DNA of 43,586 nt from CAZHTS01 sp964535315 (GCA_964535315.1 CAZHTS010000039.1:1-43586), one strand, 5' to 3'; positions 1-9,530 are shown, numbered from the stretch's first letter. Notes: generated by a model not told the origin, from the sequence alone. A program made the numbers and translations.

Positions 1-1
1 C

Positions 2-82
2 CGCATGTCGCCGGACGATTTTTTGCAGCCCGCAGCAAAATTTGGCGAGCCGATAGAACAGGAGATCAAAGAATGGCCGTGA
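2..82 (+). CDS. C-terminal end of an unidentified protein (partial)
   Basis: The window opens inside a reading frame that gives 26 residues ending ...FGEPIEQEIKEWP before a TGA at 80-82. The acidic and amphipathic composition looks like a real protein tail, whereas the other plus-strand frames do not. The 5' part lies outside the window, so no family can be named. The -10 element of the next gene starts six bases after this stop, so the two genes are probably transcribed separately. Confidence 0.4.
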   Translation, partial: RMSPDDFLQPAAKFGEPIEQEIKEWP

Positions 83-87
83 TGTGG

Positions 88-93
88 TAAAAT
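88..93 (+). promoter_or_regulatory. -10 element (TAAAAT) for the membrane protein gene at 104
   Basis: TAAAAT at 88-93 predicts a transcription start near 100, four bases before the ATG at 104. There is no Shine-Dalgarno sequence before that ATG, so translation would be leaderless or nearly so. No clear -35 hexamer is visible. Confidence 0.45.
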
Positions 94-103
94 ACACTTT
101 CGT

Positions 104-1123
104 ATGGATGTTCAAACCACGTCACAACCCGCGGCTGGCCCGCCCAAAGTAATTCCTTCACTGGTTGCCGGTTTTAACGCCGTGACCAACCACGTTCAGA
201 TCATTCTCTTCCCCATCGTTTTGGATCTGTTGTTATGGTTTGGCCCGCACGTGCGCCTCAAGCAGCTGCTTGGGCCCGTGTTTGAAGATATGGTCTCGGT
301 CAGTGAAAAAGAAATGGCGGCTACGCTGGGGCCAGAAATGATGAACGCTCTGCACGCCAACTGGGATTTGTTTCGGCTGTGGCTGGAACGTTTTAACGTC
401 CTGGGGCTGTTGCGCACCTTTCCGGTTGGCGTCACCAGCCTGATGAGCGCCAAATTGCCCATCGAGACGCCGTTGGGCGCGGCCTGGATCTATGAATTGC
501 CGTCGCCCGGTGTGGCGTTGTTGATCTGGGTGTTTGTGTTGTTGGCCGGGCTGGTGGCGGGCAGTTTGTATTTCAACGCCATCGCTCGTTTGAGCGGCGA
601 TACCATCCAGATGTTTAATTGGGCCGAGGCCTGGTTGCAGGCCCGCCAGACGCTGGCGCTCACCATTACCTTGATGATCCTGGCGGTGATGATGACCGCG
701 CCGATCCTGTGTATGACCATGATTCTGGTGGCTGTTAGCCCGGCGCTGGCGCAGATCGCCTTGATGGTGTTGTCGTTCGTCTTCTTGTGGTTGTTCCTGT
801 TACCACTGATTTTCACCCCACACGGCATCTTTGCCCTGCGCCAAAATGCTTTTGCAGCCCTGTTGACCAGCGCCCGCCTGGTGCGTTATTACCTGCCGGG
901 CGCCGGCTTCTTTCTGCTAATTTTGTTGGTTTTCAGCCAGGGACTGGATCTCCTCTGGCGCACGCCGGCGGATGATTCGTGGATGACATTGATCGGTATC
1001 CTCGGGCATGCATTTACCAGTACCGGCATCCTGGCGGCCAGTTTTGTATATTATCGCAGCGGAGTGCGCTGGATGATGGAAAATATGCGCCGCACACCGC
1101 CTGCTACCACGCAACAAGCCTAG
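104..1123 (+). CDS. Multi-pass membrane protein of unknown function
   Basis: The product has 339 residues. It starts with a hydrophilic stretch of about 20 residues, then an amphipathic segment, then several strong hydrophobic segments, approximately at residues 30-47, 135-158, 180-215, 218-240, 262-285 and 295-318, and ends with a basic tail. I recognise no enzymatic motif. The body has features of polytopic inner-membrane proteins found next to gyrB in Chloroflexota, but that is only an impression. The ATG at 104 was chosen because a -10 box ends 10 bases before it. gyrB follows after 38 bases with its own ribosome binding site, so the two may be cotranscribed. Confidence 0.7.
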   Translation: MDVQTTSQPAAGPPKVIPSLVAGFNAVTNHVQIILFPIVLDLLLWFGPHVRLKQLLGPVFEDMVSVSEKEMAATLGPEMMNALHANWDLFRLWLERFNVLGLLRTFPVGVTSLMSAKLPIETPLGAAWIYELPSPGVALLIWVFVLLAGLVAGSLYFNAIARLSGDTIQMFNWAEAWLQARQTLALTITLMILAVMMTAPILCMTMILVAVSPALAQIALMVLSFVFLWLFLLPLIFTPHGIFALRQNAFAALLTSARLVRYYLPGAGFFLLILLVFSQGLDLLWRTPADDSWMTLIGILGHAFTSTGILAASFVYYRSGVRWMMENMRRTPPATTQQA

Positions 1124-1161
1124 CTTTCAGCCTTTATCGTAGGATTTTTTCGGAGGTTTCT

Positions 1162-3075
1162 GTGACCACACCCACTTCTTATGGCGCCAAGGATATTCAG
1201 GTTCTTGAAGGGTTGGAGGCTGTACGCCGTCGCCCGGGTATGTATGTCGGCGGCACCGATCTCAAAGCGCTGCACCACCTGGTTTATGAGGTGGTGGATA
1301 ACTCGATCGATGAGGCCCTGGCGGGGGTTTGTACGCGCATCGGGATAACGATCCATGCCGACAGCAGTGTGACGGTCGAAGACAACGGCCGCGGCATTCC
1401 GGTGGATATCCACCCGGAAAAAAAGAAATCGGCGCTCGAAGTCGTCATGACCATTCTGCACGCCGGCGGCAAGTTCGGCGGCGGCAGCTATAAGGTCTCG
1501 GGCGGTTTGCACGGCGTGGGTGTGTCGGCGGTCAACGCCCTGTCCGAGTGGTGCGAGGTTGAGGTGCGCCGCGACGGCAACGTTTATTTTCAGCGTTATG
1601 AACGCGGTATCCCGTTGGACGCCGTGTCTACGATTGGCCAATGTGACCCCGAGATAACCGGTACGCGCACCACCTTCCGCTTCGATACCCAGATCTTCAA
1701 GGGCGACCTGGATTTTCGTTTTGACACCCTGACGCAGCGTTTTCGCGAGATGGCCTTTGTCACCCGCGGCGTGCAGATTCGCCTGGTGGACGAGCGCGCC
1801 CAGCGCGAGATGGCTTTTTATTTTGAGGGCGGGATCGTCTCGTTTGTCCGTTACCTGAACCGCAACCGTGAAGTCTTGCACCCGGTGGTGTATGTCGAGA
1901 AGGAAGTGGAAGGGATCGGCATCGAGGCCGCCATTCAATATACCGATGCCTACAACGAATCGGTCTATTCGTTTGCCAACACCATCAACACCATCGACGG
2001 CGGTACGCACCTGACCGGTCTGCGGGCGGCTACCACGCGGGTTATCAACGATTACGCCCGGCGCAGCGGGCTGCTCAAGGACGCCGACTCGAATTTTACC
2101 GGCGACGATACCCGCGAAGGCATGACCGCCCTGGTGAGCATCAAGCACCCCGACCCGCAGTTTGAGAGCCAGACCAAAGTCAAGCTGATGAACCCGGAAG
2201 TGCAGACCTACGTACAGCAGGTGGTGGTAGAAAGATTCAACACCTTCCTGGAAGAAAACCCGGCGGCGGCCAAGGCGATCGTGCAGAAGTGTCTGACCTC
2301 GGCCCGGGCGCGCGATGCAGCGCGTAAGGCGCGCGATCTGGTGATCCGCAAATCGGCGCTGGAGAGCCTGACCCTGCCCGGCAAGCTGGCCGACTGCTCG
2401 GAGCGCGACGCCACCCGTACGGAGTTGTACATCGTTGAGGGTAACAGCGCCGGTGGTTCGGCCAAACAGGGGCGCGACCGCCATTTCCAGGCCATCCTGC
2501 CGCTGCGGGGTAAGATCCTCAACACCGAGCGCGCCCGCCTGGATAAAATCCTGTCCAGCAACGAAGTCAAGGCGTTGATTTCGGCCCTGGGCACCGGCAT
2601 CGGCGAGACCTTTGATTTGACCAATCTGCGCTACGGGCGCGTGATTTTGATGACCGACGCGGACGTGGACGGCAGTCATATCCGTACGCTGCTGCTGACC
2701 TTTTTCTTCCGTTATATGCAGACGTTGATCGAGGAAGGGCATCTGTATATTGCTCAGCCGCCGTTGTATCGCATCGCCTACAAGAATCAGGTGCGTTACG
2801 CCAACACCGATGCCGATAAAGATCGTATTCTCAAGGAACTCGGTACCGGCGCCGAAAAAGCGCATTTACAGCGTTACAAGGGTCTGGGTGAGATGAACCC
2901 GCAGCAGTTGTGGGAAACGACGATGAACCCCGAGAACCGCACCCTGCTGGTGGTGACGATTGAGGATGCCGCCGAAGCCGACCGCACCTTTGATATGCTC
3001 ATGGGCGACGCCGTACCGCCGCGCACCCGTTTCATCACCACCCACGCCCGCGGCGTACGCAACCTGGATATTTAG
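1162..3075 (+). CDS. gyrB: DNA gyrase subunit B
   Basis: The 637-residue product is the ATPase subunit of DNA gyrase, which introduces negative supercoils together with GyrA in the cytoplasm. The GHKL ATPase domain is clear: EVVDNSIDEA at 43-52 holds the catalytic Glu and the Mg-binding Asn, DNGRGIP lies at 74-80, and the glycine-rich lid GGKFGGGSYKVSGGLHGVG at 102-120. The TOPRIM domain has EGNSAGGSA from residue 426 and DADVDGSH at 499-506. The C-terminal QRYKGLGEMNP motif is present. The length matches the short GyrB form without the 170-residue insert of E. coli. I chose the GTG at 1162 because CGGAGGT at 1151-1157 precedes it at good distance; an in-frame upstream start at 979 would overlap the previous gene and has no homologous sequence. 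ParE is the alternative, but the motifs and length fit GyrB. Confidence 0.95.
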   Translation: MTTPTSYGAKDIQVLEGLEAVRRRPGMYVGGTDLKALHHLVYEVVDNSIDEALAGVCTRIGITIHADSSVTVEDNGRGIPVDIHPEKKKSALEVVMTILHAGGKFGGGSYKVSGGLHGVGVSAVNALSEWCEVEVRRDGNVYFQRYERGIPLDAVSTIGQCDPEITGTRTTFRFDTQIFKGDLDFRFDTLTQRFREMAFVTRGVQIRLVDERAQREMAFYFEGGIVSFVRYLNRNREVLHPVVYVEKEVEGIGIEAAIQYTDAYNESVYSFANTINTIDGGTHLTGLRAATTRVINDYARRSGLLKDADSNFTGDDTREGMTALVSIKHPDPQFESQTKVKLMNPEVQTYVQQVVVERFNTFLEENPAAAKAIVQKCLTSARARDAARKARDLVIRKSALESLTLPGKLADCSERDATRTELYIVEGNSAGGSAKQGRDRHFQAILPLRGKILNTERARLDKILSSNEVKALISALGTGIGETFDLTNLRYGRVILMTDADVDGSHIRTLLLTFFFRYMQTLIEEGHLYIAQPPLYRIAYKNQVRYANTDADKDRILKELGTGAEKAHLQRYKGLGEMNPQQLWETTMNPENRTLLVVTIEDAAEADRTFDMLMGDAVPPRTRFITTHARGVRNLDI

Positions 3076-3166
3076 AGCGGACAGGGGTGAACCCATCTGT
3101 TCCAACGAAATGGGGAAAATTGCTATCAGGAAACGATTAAACAACTGGATGCAACAACAGGGCCTG

Positions 3167-3263
3167 CCCCCGCCCTCCACGACTGCCGGCCAACCCGCCG
3201 GATGCGCCCCTGCGTATAGCCGGTGAGTTGGCCGGCGGTCATTGAGAGGGCAGGGGGTGTTTT
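3167..3263 (+). terminator. Large stem-loop and T-run after gyrB
   Basis: The 312-base gap between gyrB and the next gene holds a long nested inverted repeat. The outer arms are 3167-3177 and 3246-3257, with one bulge. The inner 14-bp stem is formed by 3181-3194 and 3227-3240, with one G-T wobble. TGTTTT follows at 3258-3263. It is a plausible terminator for gyrB, although it is far larger than needed and could instead be a dispersed structured repeat. Confidence 0.5.
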
Positions 3264-3298
3264 CGCGTTTCTTTGTGGTGAAAATCGCCGGGTTGGGG

Positions 3299-3304
3299 TA
3301 CAAT
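3299..3304 (+). promoter_or_regulatory. Possible -10 element (TACAAT) for the molybdenum hydroxylase
   Basis: TACAAT at 3299-3304 lies about 85 bases upstream of the chosen start. The best -35 candidate, TTGTGG at 3273-3278, is 20 bases away, which is too long. It is therefore weakly supported. Confidence 0.3.
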
Positions 3305-3387
3305 GGGGGTATTGTCTGACAACTCGCTGGCGGTTCTTGCAACGTTCCATTTGGGGCGCACGAGAGTCGATGAAAATGGAGGCTGCG

Positions 3388-6177
3388 GTGACAATGGACG
3401 AAAAAGCCATCACCTTTTTTGTCAACGGTACGGCGGTTGAGGTTCTGCCGGCTTATCGTGATTGGAGCCTGGTGCGCTATTTGCGCGAGGTATTGGGGTT
3501 GACCGGTACCAAACAGTCGTGTGACAGTGAAGGGACGTGTGGGGCGTGTGTGGTGCTGGTCAACGGTCGGGCGCGGCGCGCCTGCCTGACCCGCCTGTCT
3601 GCCCTGGAACAGGCCCGGGTGGAGACGATCGAGAGTTTGCAGGTTGCGCCGGGGCAGACGCCGCACCCTTTGCTGCAAACCGTAATACAGGACGGCATTT
3701 TTCAGTGCGGTTTTTGCGCCCCAGGAGCGCTGCTGGCAGCCAAAGGATTGCTGGATGAAAAGCCTGACCCTACGGATCAGGAGATCGAGAAGACGCTTTC
3801 GACGGTTATCTGTCGCTGTGCGGGGTTGAACCGCATGGATCGCGCGGTGCGCCGGGCGGCGGCCATTCTGCGCGGCGAAGAGCCAGTCACCTGGACGGAG
3901 GCGGATACCGCCGATCAGGAGCGCATGCTCTCGCGCCTGACCGGGGCGTTGAAATTTACCGCTGATTTGAGCTTCCCCGGGATGGCGCACGGGCGGGCGC
4001 TGCGCGCCGGGGCGCCGCACGCCCGTGTCAAAAAGGTGGATGTGCGCCGGGCCGCTCAGGCGCCGGGCGTTCTGGCCGTCCTGACCGCCGCCGATGTCCC
4101 CGGGCGCAACCTGATGGGCACGATCACCCCCGATCAGCCGGTCTTTTGCGACGAAAACAACCCCGTTCGCCATGTCAGCGATACGCTGGCGCTGATCGTT
4201 GCCGAGACGCCCGAGGCAGCCGAGGCGGCGCTGCCGCTGGTGGATGTGGAATTGGAAGCGCTGCCGGTGTTGTCCAGCATCGCCCAGGCGTTGGCGCCCG
4301 AGGCGCCGGTGCTGCACGAACGACTGCGAGCATCGAGCCCGGATGCGCCGAACGTGCTGGCGCACTATACCACCCGTAAGGGGGACATCGACGCCGGTTT
4401 TGCCGCGGCGGATGTGATCGTTGAGGGCGAGTATGCGGTGCCGTTTGTCGAGCATGCCTATATGGAGATCGAGTGCAGTGTGGCCGTGCCCGAGCCAGAC
4501 GGCAGCATCACGATCTATTGTGGCACGCAGGGGCCGGTGGAAGATCAGCATCAGGTTGCTGCTGCGTTGGGCCTGCCTCACGAGCAGGTGCGCATCGCCC
4601 ACGTCTTTATGGGCGGCGGCTTTGGCGGTAAGGAGGACATCGCCGGCCAGATCCACGCTGCCCTGGCGGCGCGGGTGACGGGCCGGCCGGTCAGAGTGGC
4701 CTGGAGCCGGGCAGAATCGCTGCTGACCAGCACCAAGCGCCACGCCGTTCAAATGCATTACCGCACCGGCGCCACCCGCGACGGTAAACTGGTGGCGGCT
4801 GAAGCCGAAATCTGGGGCGATACCGGGCCGTATGCCTCGGTGGGGGCGGCGGTGCTGGCGCGCACCTCGGTATTTGCCTGCGGGCCGTACGTTGTGCCGC
4901 ACGTCAAAGTGGATTCGTATGCGGTGCACACCAATAACGCCATTGCCGGGGCGTTCCGCGGCTATGGCAGTCCACAGGTGGCCTTTGCCGCCGAACTGCA
5001 AATGAACAAGCTGGCCAGAGCGCTGAAGATCGACCCAATCGAACTGCGCCTGCGCAACGCCCTGGTCGTTGGCGACGCCACCATCACCGGCGACGTGCTG
5101 ACCGAAACGGTGGGCGAGGGCATCCGCGCCTGTTTGTTGGCCGTGCAGCGTTCTCTGGCAGGCGCCACGCGTCCTGCGGTCGGCGAGCATGAGAAACTGG
5201 GGATTGGCGTGGCGGCCGGCTATAAAAATGTTGGCCTGGGTTTCAACCTGCCCGATGCCGCCGGCGCCCGGGTCTCACTGGAGGCAGACGGGCATTTTCT
5301 GGTACGGCACGGCGCCACCGATATGGGGCAGGGCGTCAACGAAGTCATGGCGACGATTGTGGCGCGGGTGATGGGGGTGCCGTTGAAACTGGTCCGGGTG
5401 CACACCGCCGACACCCGTTACGACCCGCCGGGCGGAATGACCACCGCCTCGCGCCAGACCTTTATCAGCGGGAACGCCGCGCTGCGCGCCAGCCAGGAAC
5501 TGCGCCGGCAGTTGTGGGCGGTGGTTTCGACCGAATTTGGCGTACCCGAGGCCGATCTGGTCATTCAGGACGGGACGTTTTTCGACCGGCGTAACGGGCG
5601 AAGCTGTATCCGCCTGGTCGATCTCGCTCAGGGTGGGCAGCGTTTTGAATGTGAGGTGGTGTATGACGCGCCGCGCACCCAGCCGCCGGCAAAACACATT
5701 GTGGCGTACCCTGCGCCGGGCGAAGCGCCGTTGCATTTCGCCTACGATTTTGGCGCTCAGGCGGCAATGGTGGCGGTCAACCCGGAGAATGGCGTGGTAC
5801 GGGTGCTCAAAATCATTGCGGCCCATGATGTCGGAAAAGCGCTTCTGCCGCGCAATGTCATCGGGCAAATTGAGGGCGCCGTTATTCAGGGGCTGGGTTA
5901 CGCCTTGAGCGAAGCCTTCCCGTACGAGAATGGCCGGCCTCGCCTGACCCGTTTCAAGGATCTGGGTTTATTACGCTTCCGCGATCTGCCGGAGATCGAG
6001 CCGATCATCATCGAGGACCCCCATCCGCTCGGGCCGTTTGGCGCTAAAGGCGTGGGTGAGCTTACCATCACCCCCACCGCCCCGGCCATCGCCAGCGCCA
6101 TTTACGACGCAGTGGGTGTGTGGGTAGACGATCTGCCGGTCAGACCGGAGAAACTGCTGGCCGCGCTGCGACCCTGA
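3388..6177 (+). CDS. Molybdenum hydroxylase, aldehyde/xanthine oxidoreductase family, FAD-less fusion
   Basis: This 929-residue protein joins the two-cluster [2Fe-2S] domain (residues 1-165) to the molybdopterin-binding domain (about 180-925). Cluster one uses the CDSEGTCGAC motif at 45-54 plus Cys66, and cluster two CGFC and CRC. The Moco domain shows GGFGGKE and GAFRGYGSPQ, and GAKGVGE near the C-terminus carries the catalytic Glu. The FAD domain of xanthine dehydrogenases is absent, so the layout matches the Desulfovibrio aldehyde oxidoreductase (MOP) and XdhD-type proteins. Substrate (aldehyde, purine or N-heterocycle) cannot be read from sequence. The GTG at 3388 has GGAGG five bases upstream; ATG 3394 is the alternative. 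No FAD subunit, XdhC maturase or partner gene adjoins it, so the electron acceptor is unknown. Confidence 0.85.
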   Translation: MTMDEKAITFFVNGTAVEVLPAYRDWSLVRYLREVLGLTGTKQSCDSEGTCGACVVLVNGRARRACLTRLSALEQARVETIESLQVAPGQTPHPLLQTVIQDGIFQCGFCAPGALLAAKGLLDEKPDPTDQEIEKTLSTVICRCAGLNRMDRAVRRAAAILRGEEPVTWTEADTADQERMLSRLTGALKFTADLSFPGMAHGRALRAGAPHARVKKVDVRRAAQAPGVLAVLTAADVPGRNLMGTITPDQPVFCDENNPVRHVSDTLALIVAETPEAAEAALPLVDVELEALPVLSSIAQALAPEAPVLHERLRASSPDAPNVLAHYTTRKGDIDAGFAAADVIVEGEYAVPFVEHAYMEIECSVAVPEPDGSITIYCGTQGPVEDQHQVAAALGLPHEQVRIAHVFMGGGFGGKEDIAGQIHAALAARVTGRPVRVAWSRAESLLTSTKRHAVQMHYRTGATRDGKLVAAEAEIWGDTGPYASVGAAVLARTSVFACGPYVVPHVKVDSYAVHTNNAIAGAFRGYGSPQVAFAAELQMNKLARALKIDPIELRLRNALVVGDATITGDVLTETVGEGIRACLLAVQRSLAGATRPAVGEHEKLGIGVAAGYKNVGLGFNLPDAAGARVSLEADGHFLVRHGATDMGQGVNEVMATIVARVMGVPLKLVRVHTADTRYDPPGGMTTASRQTFISGNAALRASQELRRQLWAVVSTEFGVPEADLVIQDGTFFDRRNGRSCIRLVDLAQGGQRFECEVVYDAPRTQPPAKHIVAYPAPGEAPLHFAYDFGAQAAMVAVNPENGVVRVLKIIAAHDVGKALLPRNVIGQIEGAVIQGLGYALSEAFPYENGRPRLTRFKDLGLLRFRDLPEIEPIIIEDPHPLGPFGAKGVGELTITPTAPAIASAIYDAVGVWVDDLPVRPEKLLAALRP

Positions 6178-6191
6178 TCGCTCGTAGCGCT

Positions 6192-9100
6192 TTACGCCGC
6201 CGGGTTGGGGCAGATGCCTTTCTCGTGGAGCATGCTCAGAAAAGCGGCGGTCACGGCCGGGTCGAAGGATTTGCCCGCCTGCTGGCGAAAGAACAGGCAC
6301 ACTTCACCGGCGGCAAGCCCCAGTCGATAGGGCCGGTCTGAGATCAGGGCGTCCCATACGTCGACCACGGCAAAGATACGGGCGCTGAGCGGGATCTGTT
6401 CGCCCCGCATGCCGTGGGGATAGCCGCTGCCATCCCAACGTTCGTGATGATAATAGGGCACGTCCAGAGCGGGTTGCAGATAGGGGATATCTTTGAGCAT
6501 CTCGCGCCCCAGGATGGGGTGTTGGCGCATGATCATCCATTCGTCGTCGCTGAGCGGGCCGGGTTTCAGCAGGATACTGTCCGGAATGCCCATTTTGCCG
6601 ATGTCGTGCAGCAGGACGCCGCGACGAAAATGGGTCATTTCTTCGGCGCTCAAGCCAATGCGCTCGGCCAGTTCGCTGGCCATCTGGGTAACCCGCTCGC
6701 TGTGCCCTTTGGTTTCCTTATCGCGCAGTTCGAGCGCCCGTGACCAGCCGGCGATGGTCGCTTCGTACGCGGTGTTTAGCTCCTGATTGGAAAGCTGCAA
6801 GTTCGAGATCAGCCGGTTGGCGTCGATGGCGATGGCCGCCTGGCCCGCCAGCGTCTCAAAGTAGTCCATCCATTCCTGGTCGGCGATAAAGTCGCTGGTA
6901 AAGAAGGCTTCTAAAACCCCCAGCGGGTGTTCGCTGCTCAAAATCGGCACACCAATATAGGTGCGAAATCCGTCGGCAATCGCCTCGGAAGGGAAGGGGC
7001 AGTACACTCGCTGGCAATAGCGGATGACATCCCAGGCGGGGGCGCTGTAATTGTTGTCCGAGAACGGTGCGGTAGAGAAATTTTGCAGACCGGCGTCTGA
7101 CAGTCGCAGCAGCCGGTTCTGGGCCGCATCGTATCCCAATAACCTGACGCCGTCCATCCGCAGGTGCTGGATGGCGTGTTCGGCGATATTATCCAGGCTT
7201 TCCTGGATGGGGATACGGCTGGTGATACCCACATCGATCTCGCGCAGCGATTTGAGTTTCTCCAGTTGTAACTGGATGCGTTGCTGCGCCTGTTTTTGGG
7301 TGGTGACATCGCGTATCATGATCCCGCAGCGCTGTCCCTGATTGGTGCGGATTGGAAAGAGATTTTGCTCCAGGATGTGCTGCTCTCGATTAGATGTTGA
7401 AAAGTCCCACTCGCTGCTGTTTTGTTCCGGGGAACGCAGCAGTTGGATAACTCGTTCTTGAAACCTGTGTAAATCCTTGGGTCTTTGTTGCTGCGGGTCA
7501 ATGAGCCGGTATTGGACTTCCCAGATTGGCCGGCCGATAGCCTGTGGGCGCGGGACTTCCGACAGTTTCTCGACTGCCGGGTTCCATTCAAGGATTGTCC
7601 CGCGTTCGTCGAGCAGCACCAGCCCTTCATTCATTTGTTCGATGATCGTGCGGAAACGCTCTTCGCTTTCTTGCAGATCCTTTTCGGCCCTTTTGCGGGC
7701 GGTAATATCTTGGGCGATGGTGCCGAGTTGATAGCCGCGCCGTGTTTTCATGACAAAGGCGTTTTGCAGGGTGATCATCCGCTGGCCGTTGGCGTTGAGA
7801 TGTTCGAATTCCGTGGGGGTATTGAAGATGGTCTGACCCGTTTGCAATGCCTGGCAGATTTTCTGTTCCAGTTGTTGCCGGCGTTCTTGGGTGCGACGAT
7901 GGGGCAATAACATTCGCACCATCATATCCCAATAGTATGCGCCCAGGGCATCGTCACGCGCAATGCCGGTCATTTGCTCGCTGGCGCGATTCCACTCCGC
8001 AATCTGGCCGTTTTCATCGATGATGCATACCGCTTCCATCGTTTGTTCGATGAAGCCGCGCAATCTTTCGACGCTCTCTTCGAGCGCTTTTTGCGCTTCT
8101 TTGCGCGCCGTAATGTCTCGCGCCATGCCCTGAAACCCGCACATTTCTCCATTGGCGTCGTGCATCGGGTTGGCAATGATCTCCACCCATATTGTGCCGC
8201 CATTTTTACAGCTGGTTTCGAATTCGATTGGGGTGGGGTGCATGATTTTCTGTTGATAATCGGCAATGCGTTTTTTAACGGCCTGCTTCAGCGGCTCGAT
8301 TTGGGCGGGGGGGATGAAATCCCAGACCGGGCGTCCCAACACCTCTTCGGATGGAAAGCCGCGCAATTTTTCATCGGAAGGGCTGATATAGGTAATGACC
8401 CAGTCCGGGCTTATCTGCCAGATGACGTCGCTCATGTTCTCGGTCATAAGGCGGTATTTGGCTTCGCTGGCGCGCAAGGCTTCTTCGGCCTGCTTGCGGT
8501 GGGTGATATCGGTGAGCGAGCCTGCCATGCGGATCGGGTTGCCCTGTGCGTCCCGTTGCACCTGGCCTCTGGATTGATACCAGTGATAGCTGCCGTCTTT
8601 GTGGCGCATGCGGTACTCTTCGTTATACGGGCTGTCCTGTTCCAGGTGACGTCGCAGCGCCAGACGGGCGCGCTGGCGGTCTTCGGGGTGGAGCAGATTG
8701 TTCCATGTTTCGGGCAACGGCCTGAGTTCTTCGCTGCGGTATCCCAGAATCTCGCACAGGCGCGGTGAGAAATACTCACTCCTGTCAACGATGTTCCATT
8801 CCCATATTCCGTCGATGGTGGCCTGCGCCGCCAGTTCGAAGCGCTCCTGGCTGGCCTTTAATGCCTGCTCCTGGCGCTTGTGTTGGATCAGGTGCCACAT
8901 GCTTTCCATGAGCAGGGTAAGCTGCTGGATGTCGCTTTCTTCGTAATCGTTTTCTTTGTTGCCAACCCCGGCCAACAGCACGATGCGATCTTCGACAAAC
9001 ACGGGAACATTCATGTGGCGCAGGATCGAGACGTGCCCCAGCGGGATGCCCTTCTTCCATGGATTTTCGGCGGCATATTCATTGAGGATGATGGCGCGGC

Positions 9101-9530
9101 GTTGCCGGATGGCTTCTCCCCATAACCCTGTCTCGGCGACGTTGTATTCGTACACCTTATCCGGGATAGCGCATTCGGTCATGCTCGATTTTGACCAGGC
9201 GTACATGCTCAACGTCTGCTCGTCGGGGCTGAGGAATGCCAGATACCCGATTTTGCTTTGCGTCAGGCGCACGCCTTCTTCCAGTGCGAAGTCCATCACG
9301 TCCTGCAAACTGGCTGCGCCCATCTGGTTGAGTCTCAGCAGCGTTTGTGTGCGTTCCCCCGCGCGTGCCAGCATGGCGCGATAGGTATCCAGGTCGGCCT
9401 CAAGGCGTTGTCGGGCAAGCATTTGCTGCGCGCCGCGCCGGGTCTGGCGTTTGCTGAGGTAAAACAGCCACAGGATGATGACGCTACTGGTAATAATCGC
9501 AACCCAACTGAGCACCGTTATCCAGGTCAT
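6192..9530 (-). CDS. Multi-sensor HD-GYP domain protein (GAF, 4 PAS, GAF, HD-GYP)
   Basis: This 1112-residue protein has one N-terminal membrane segment (residues 2-25), then GAF (about 60-215), four PAS or PAC units (about 229-345, 355-475, 485-610, 625-745), a second GAF (about 760-915) and a C-terminal HD-GYP domain (about 923-1090). The HD-GYP core is intact: GHSERV, HDIGKMGIPDSILLKPGPL and HHERWDGSGYPHG, so it should hydrolyse cyclic di-GMP or a related dinucleotide. No GGDEF, kinase or receiver domain is present, so it reads signals and acts in one polypeptide. The start at 9530 begins right at the membrane segment; the reading frame is open further upstream to 9713, but that part reads like noncoding sequence and overlaps the promoter. 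Confidence 0.88.
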   Translation of the reverse strand: MTWITVLSWVAIITSSVIILWLFYLSKRQTRRGAQQMLARQRLEADLDTYRAMLARAGERTQTLLRLNQMGAASLQDVMDFALEEGVRLTQSKIGYLAFLSPDEQTLSMYAWSKSSMTECAIPDKVYEYNVAETGLWGEAIRQRRAIILNEYAAENPWKKGIPLGHVSILRHMNVPVFVEDRIVLLAGVGNKENDYEESDIQQLTLLMESMWHLIQHKRQEQALKASQERFELAAQATIDGIWEWNIVDRSEYFSPRLCEILGYRSEELRPLPETWNNLLHPEDRQRARLALRRHLEQDSPYNEEYRMRHKDGSYHWYQSRGQVQRDAQGNPIRMAGSLTDITHRKQAEEALRASEAKYRLMTENMSDVIWQISPDWVITYISPSDEKLRGFPSEEVLGRPVWDFIPPAQIEPLKQAVKKRIADYQQKIMHPTPIEFETSCKNGGTIWVEIIANPMHDANGEMCGFQGMARDITARKEAQKALEESVERLRGFIEQTMEAVCIIDENGQIAEWNRASEQMTGIARDDALGAYYWDMMVRMLLPHRRTQERRQQLEQKICQALQTGQTIFNTPTEFEHLNANGQRMITLQNAFVMKTRRGYQLGTIAQDITARKRAEKDLQESEERFRTIIEQMNEGLVLLDERGTILEWNPAVEKLSEVPRPQAIGRPIWEVQYRLIDPQQQRPKDLHRFQERVIQLLRSPEQNSSEWDFSTSNREQHILEQNLFPIRTNQGQRCGIMIRDVTTQKQAQQRIQLQLEKLKSLREIDVGITSRIPIQESLDNIAEHAIQHLRMDGVRLLGYDAAQNRLLRLSDAGLQNFSTAPFSDNNYSAPAWDVIRYCQRVYCPFPSEAIADGFRTYIGVPILSSEHPLGVLEAFFTSDFIADQEWMDYFETLAGQAAIAIDANRLISNLQLSNQELNTAYEATIAGWSRALELRDKETKGHSERVTQMASELAERIGLSAEEMTHFRRGVLLHDIGKMGIPDSILLKPGPLSDDEWMIMRQHPILGREMLKDIPYLQPALDVPYYHHERWDGSGYPHGMRGEQIPLSARIFAVVDVWDALISDRPYRLGLAAGEVCLFFRQQAGKSFDPAVTAAFLSMLHEKGICPNPAA

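Noticed and set aside
1120..2865. A minus-strand open frame of 581 codons opposite gyrB
   Set aside because: It is a shadow of gyrB on the other strand with no domain and no ribosome binding site.
2866..5190. A long minus-strand open frame of 774 codons opposite gyrB and the molybdenum hydroxylase
   Set aside because: It is antisense to two well-conserved genes, very rich in Arg, Gln, Gly and His, and contains no recognisable domain; it arises from GC-rich codon structure.
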